The notes below the pieces were generated by a model that had not been told where the DNA came from, made no database searches, and saw nothing but the letters and a program-made list of their open reading frames with translations. From NCBI GenBank assembly GCA_030549495.1, contig JAUIRK010000014.1, positions 1,150,501-1,214,500 of the forward strand: DNA of 64,000 nt, read 5' to 3'. A program made the translations under genes and the position numbers. This DNA is from Nectonema munidae (taxonomy: Eukaryota > Nematomorpha > Nectonematoida > Nectonematidae). Positions 61,866 through 64,000 of the stretch are shown here, piece by piece. How positions within the stretch are numbered: the first letter of the stretch is position 1; every line of letters starts with the position of its first letter.

Positions 61866-63075
61866 AACTAACTGCGGGGAGTAGGAACCGAGAATAAAGC
61901 TTTAGCTGAATTGTGGAAAAGCTGTTTGACTCAAGCGGCAATCGAAAACAGTTATCCCATAAATTCTGAAACTTCACAAATGGTCAAAAGGAGATTCACA
62001 ACTTTTTGAAGAACTGACGACGAATCGCGAAAAGGGTGTAATTTTAATTGAGATGGAGACTTGAATGAAGAATTTGATGTGTTTAGGGGAGAGAAAGGAG
62101 ATGTTTATGTGAGAATAGTGTGTTGACCTTTGCAGAAGTTGGAATAGCAGGGTAAGAGCAAGAGAATGAATTGTAGACTTTGACAATCACATTTAGAACA
62201 GGTACAGAGTGAATTAATAGTCTAAAATAAAAATAGAGGCATGAATCAAAACCTACGTTCTGCTAACAGAACTAAGCAATAGAGTTAGATGGTTAAATAG
62301 ATAGTTAATGCATCTACTAGCCAGTTGAATCCGTGATGATCTTGGAATTAAAAATGTAGAAATCCACTTGAAAATAATACTACTGTTTACCTCTCTTGAA
62401 CGATTCATCCCAACTATCACATACGACTTTAGTTATCGTGTTTTAAAATGAGTCTTTGGTATTTTCTATCTTTTATATTTTAGCCGTTGTCTGTTTTATT
62501 CTTTGATAGCATTCGCCGTAGCACGGTTAACTAGAACACCAATGAAAAAAGTATTTTAATTAATTTTCAGTAATAAAATTTTTATTCATTTTTAAATTTA
62601 TAATACTGAATAATGTTGTACATTGAAATTAAATAATTTTGATAATAATAATAATAATAATAATAACAAAAGAAGGTATATAACAATATACCATAATTTG
62701 CTGAAGAATGTTTCTAACAATCATGTATCATGACCGATTTTCTATCTTCAGCTATCTCAAACGTTGGTTGTTTCCAGGTTTTTTGCTTCTTCCATCAAAT
62801 TCAACAGAACGGGATTCTACTGTATATTGATAAGCATAAGAATGACAAGATCTATTTAATATTAAAAGTCGTTTTAAGAGAATTACTTTTAAAATTTTGC
62901 ATCAACTCCCTCCGCTAAAGAGCTATTTCGTATATGCAACTTTATGACTATGACAGGAAGGTCGGCCGTAACTTGTGAATAATTTACTGTATATTCTATT
63001 GAATAGAGTTAAGGCTTAGGCCTGGCAGGATGGTCAGATTTTAAAAGCGTTGAGATCAGAAGTAGGCGTTATTCT
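61866..63075. other. Region upstream of PTP4A
   Basis: Read on -, TACTCCCCGCAG lies six bases before the PTP4A start codon and could be the acceptor of a 5' UTR intron. No promoter element can be named. The minus-strand frame 61974-62186 lacks domain features. Confidence 0.35.
62642..62666. repeat. (AAT)n microsatellite
   Basis: About eight consecutive ATA/AAT units, uninterrupted. Confidence 0.85.
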
Positions 63076-63079
63076 AAGC

Positions 63080-63580
63080 CAATTTATAATGTGTGTTTTT
63101 CGGAACAAATATCCCCTTGGCGCCATAAAGAAGCACATGTACACAAAGTTCAGCTGAATAACTAAATGTAAGTATATAATATATGTATAGATTCATATAA
63201 AGAAAAATAAGTGTCGACTTAAATTGAATTAAAAAAATCGATTCGAGACTCAGGCACAATGATTATATGATGTAGGATGAGCACAGACTTAAAAATTACC
63301 AAGTTTTTTAAGAAGCCGACAGAAATGATTTAAATACGTTACAAAAGATACAAATCGAAAGAGATTATACATAAATATTTTTTAAGTAATTTTGTTTCGT
63401 GTATTGATTAATTATTATTACTTAAAACAAATTGTTTTCATTTGGAAGGATTTGTAGTGCTGATAAGCTTAGGAGTATTATCATGCTATGGCATTTCAAT
63501 CAACAAGCGTGGACAAGTTTATAGCACTAAAATGCGAATATTTCACTCAAGTTGTTCAATATATTTGAATATCCTGTCAA
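63080..63580 (+). repeat. Dispersed repeat, copy 2
   Basis: Direct-orientation match to 58020-58640. The window from here to the right end shows no gene. The 70-codon minus frame at 63543-63755 (with SSSPYVGNTLDRIF) is not firmly assignable. Confidence 0.65.
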
Positions 63581-64000
63581 GTGTATTACCGACATAAGGT
63601 GAACTCGAAAACAACACATTACATGTTTGTACGAAACAAATTCTGGACATCATGAAAAAGGTAGAGTTTAAAAGCCAAAATTTTATTGTACTCATAGTAC
63701 TTTGATTAGATTTGAGTGGAGAAAAGGGCTCACAAAAAGCAAAATTTTGAAACATACATTCAAAAACGTAAAAGAGGATTGCAACTTTTGATTCGATAGC
63801 GCGCTAATATCGAAAAATAAACGTGTCTATAAAAGTACATTAAGTGTTTTGAAATTCTCCACAACGATTTGAAGGAGCACACAACTACAGCAGTCGCAAA
63901 AGACGCTAAACTCAAAAAAGAAAAGAACATTCCTAAAACGAAGAAACTTTACACAAATAATTATTATTCCTAAGTTGAGAAAAAGTGAAAGCCGGCAGCC
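63581..64000. other. Window right end, unassigned
   Basis: Slightly less A+T-rich than the preceding repeats but without a convincing coding frame or splice signals. Confidence 0.35.

Noticed and set aside
63543-63755. Minus-strand 70-codon frame with a Penelope-like SSPYVGNTLDRIF phrase
   Set aside because: The match is one short phrase; the following sequence does not continue the family.
1-64000. CRISPR arrays, operons or bacterial-type features
   Set aside because: None seen; spliced genes and eukaryotic transposons show an animal genome.

Overview
This window is a strongly A+T-rich piece of an invertebrate animal genome. Spliced genes with GT-AG introns, AATAAA poly(A) signals and many transposon families show it is a metazoan. 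The collagen C4-type gene rules out a vertebrate. A crustacean or another small invertebrate is plausible, but the species cannot be fixed from the sequence.

Five host genes are supported. (1) The 3' part of a short-chain collagen C4-like gene lies on + at 1175-7584, in seven exons. It has 64 Gly-X-Y triplets followed by a cysteine-rich C-terminal domain related to collagen IV NC1. (2) NPLOC4 lies on - at 13323-15227 with one coding exon. (3) ATG7 lies on - at 16695-18788 with one coding exon and a probable intron in its 5' UTR. (4) A mitochondrial MTERF4 lies on + at 35007-42577 in three exons, with introns full of repeats. (5) A PTP4A/PRL phosphatase lies on - at 53412-61865 in five exons. 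It was assembled from splice sites, keeps the CX5R active site and ends in a CaaX box. The genes do not form a pathway. NPLOC4 (p97/ubiquitin) and ATG7 (autophagy) both act in protein turnover, and they are same-strand neighbours.

The rest is mostly mobile DNA. 9.3-11.6 kb holds a hAT-type MITE with an 8-bp target duplication and a decayed piggyBac. 15.4-16.4 kb holds a possible hAT-like repeat, and 19.65-20.49 kb an internally deleted Tc1/mariner copy. 22.6-31.5 kb is bounded by diverged inverted repeats and contains two opposed LINE fragments. 32.0-34.0 kb holds a ZBED5-like hAT relic and a Penelope-type inverted terminal fragment. 42.9-45.3 kb is a Penelope-like element with RT and GIY-YIG domains. 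46.1-47.8 kb is a fairly young piggyBac. 48.1-48.3 kb is a tRNA-derived SINE-like piece, and 49.3-50.7 kb a TIR-bounded element. A ZBED/hAT transposon sits in the large PTP4A intron.

I saw no CRISPR array, no rRNA, no convincing functional tRNA, and no retroviral or Polinton hallmark genes. I did not find a clearly new biological system. The most interesting leads are an unidentified G+C-rich coding-like island inside a PTP4A intron (58.8-59.5 kb), a perfect 36-bp palindrome made of LINE sequence in an MTERF4 intron, and the large inverted-repeat structure at 22.6-31.5 kb.
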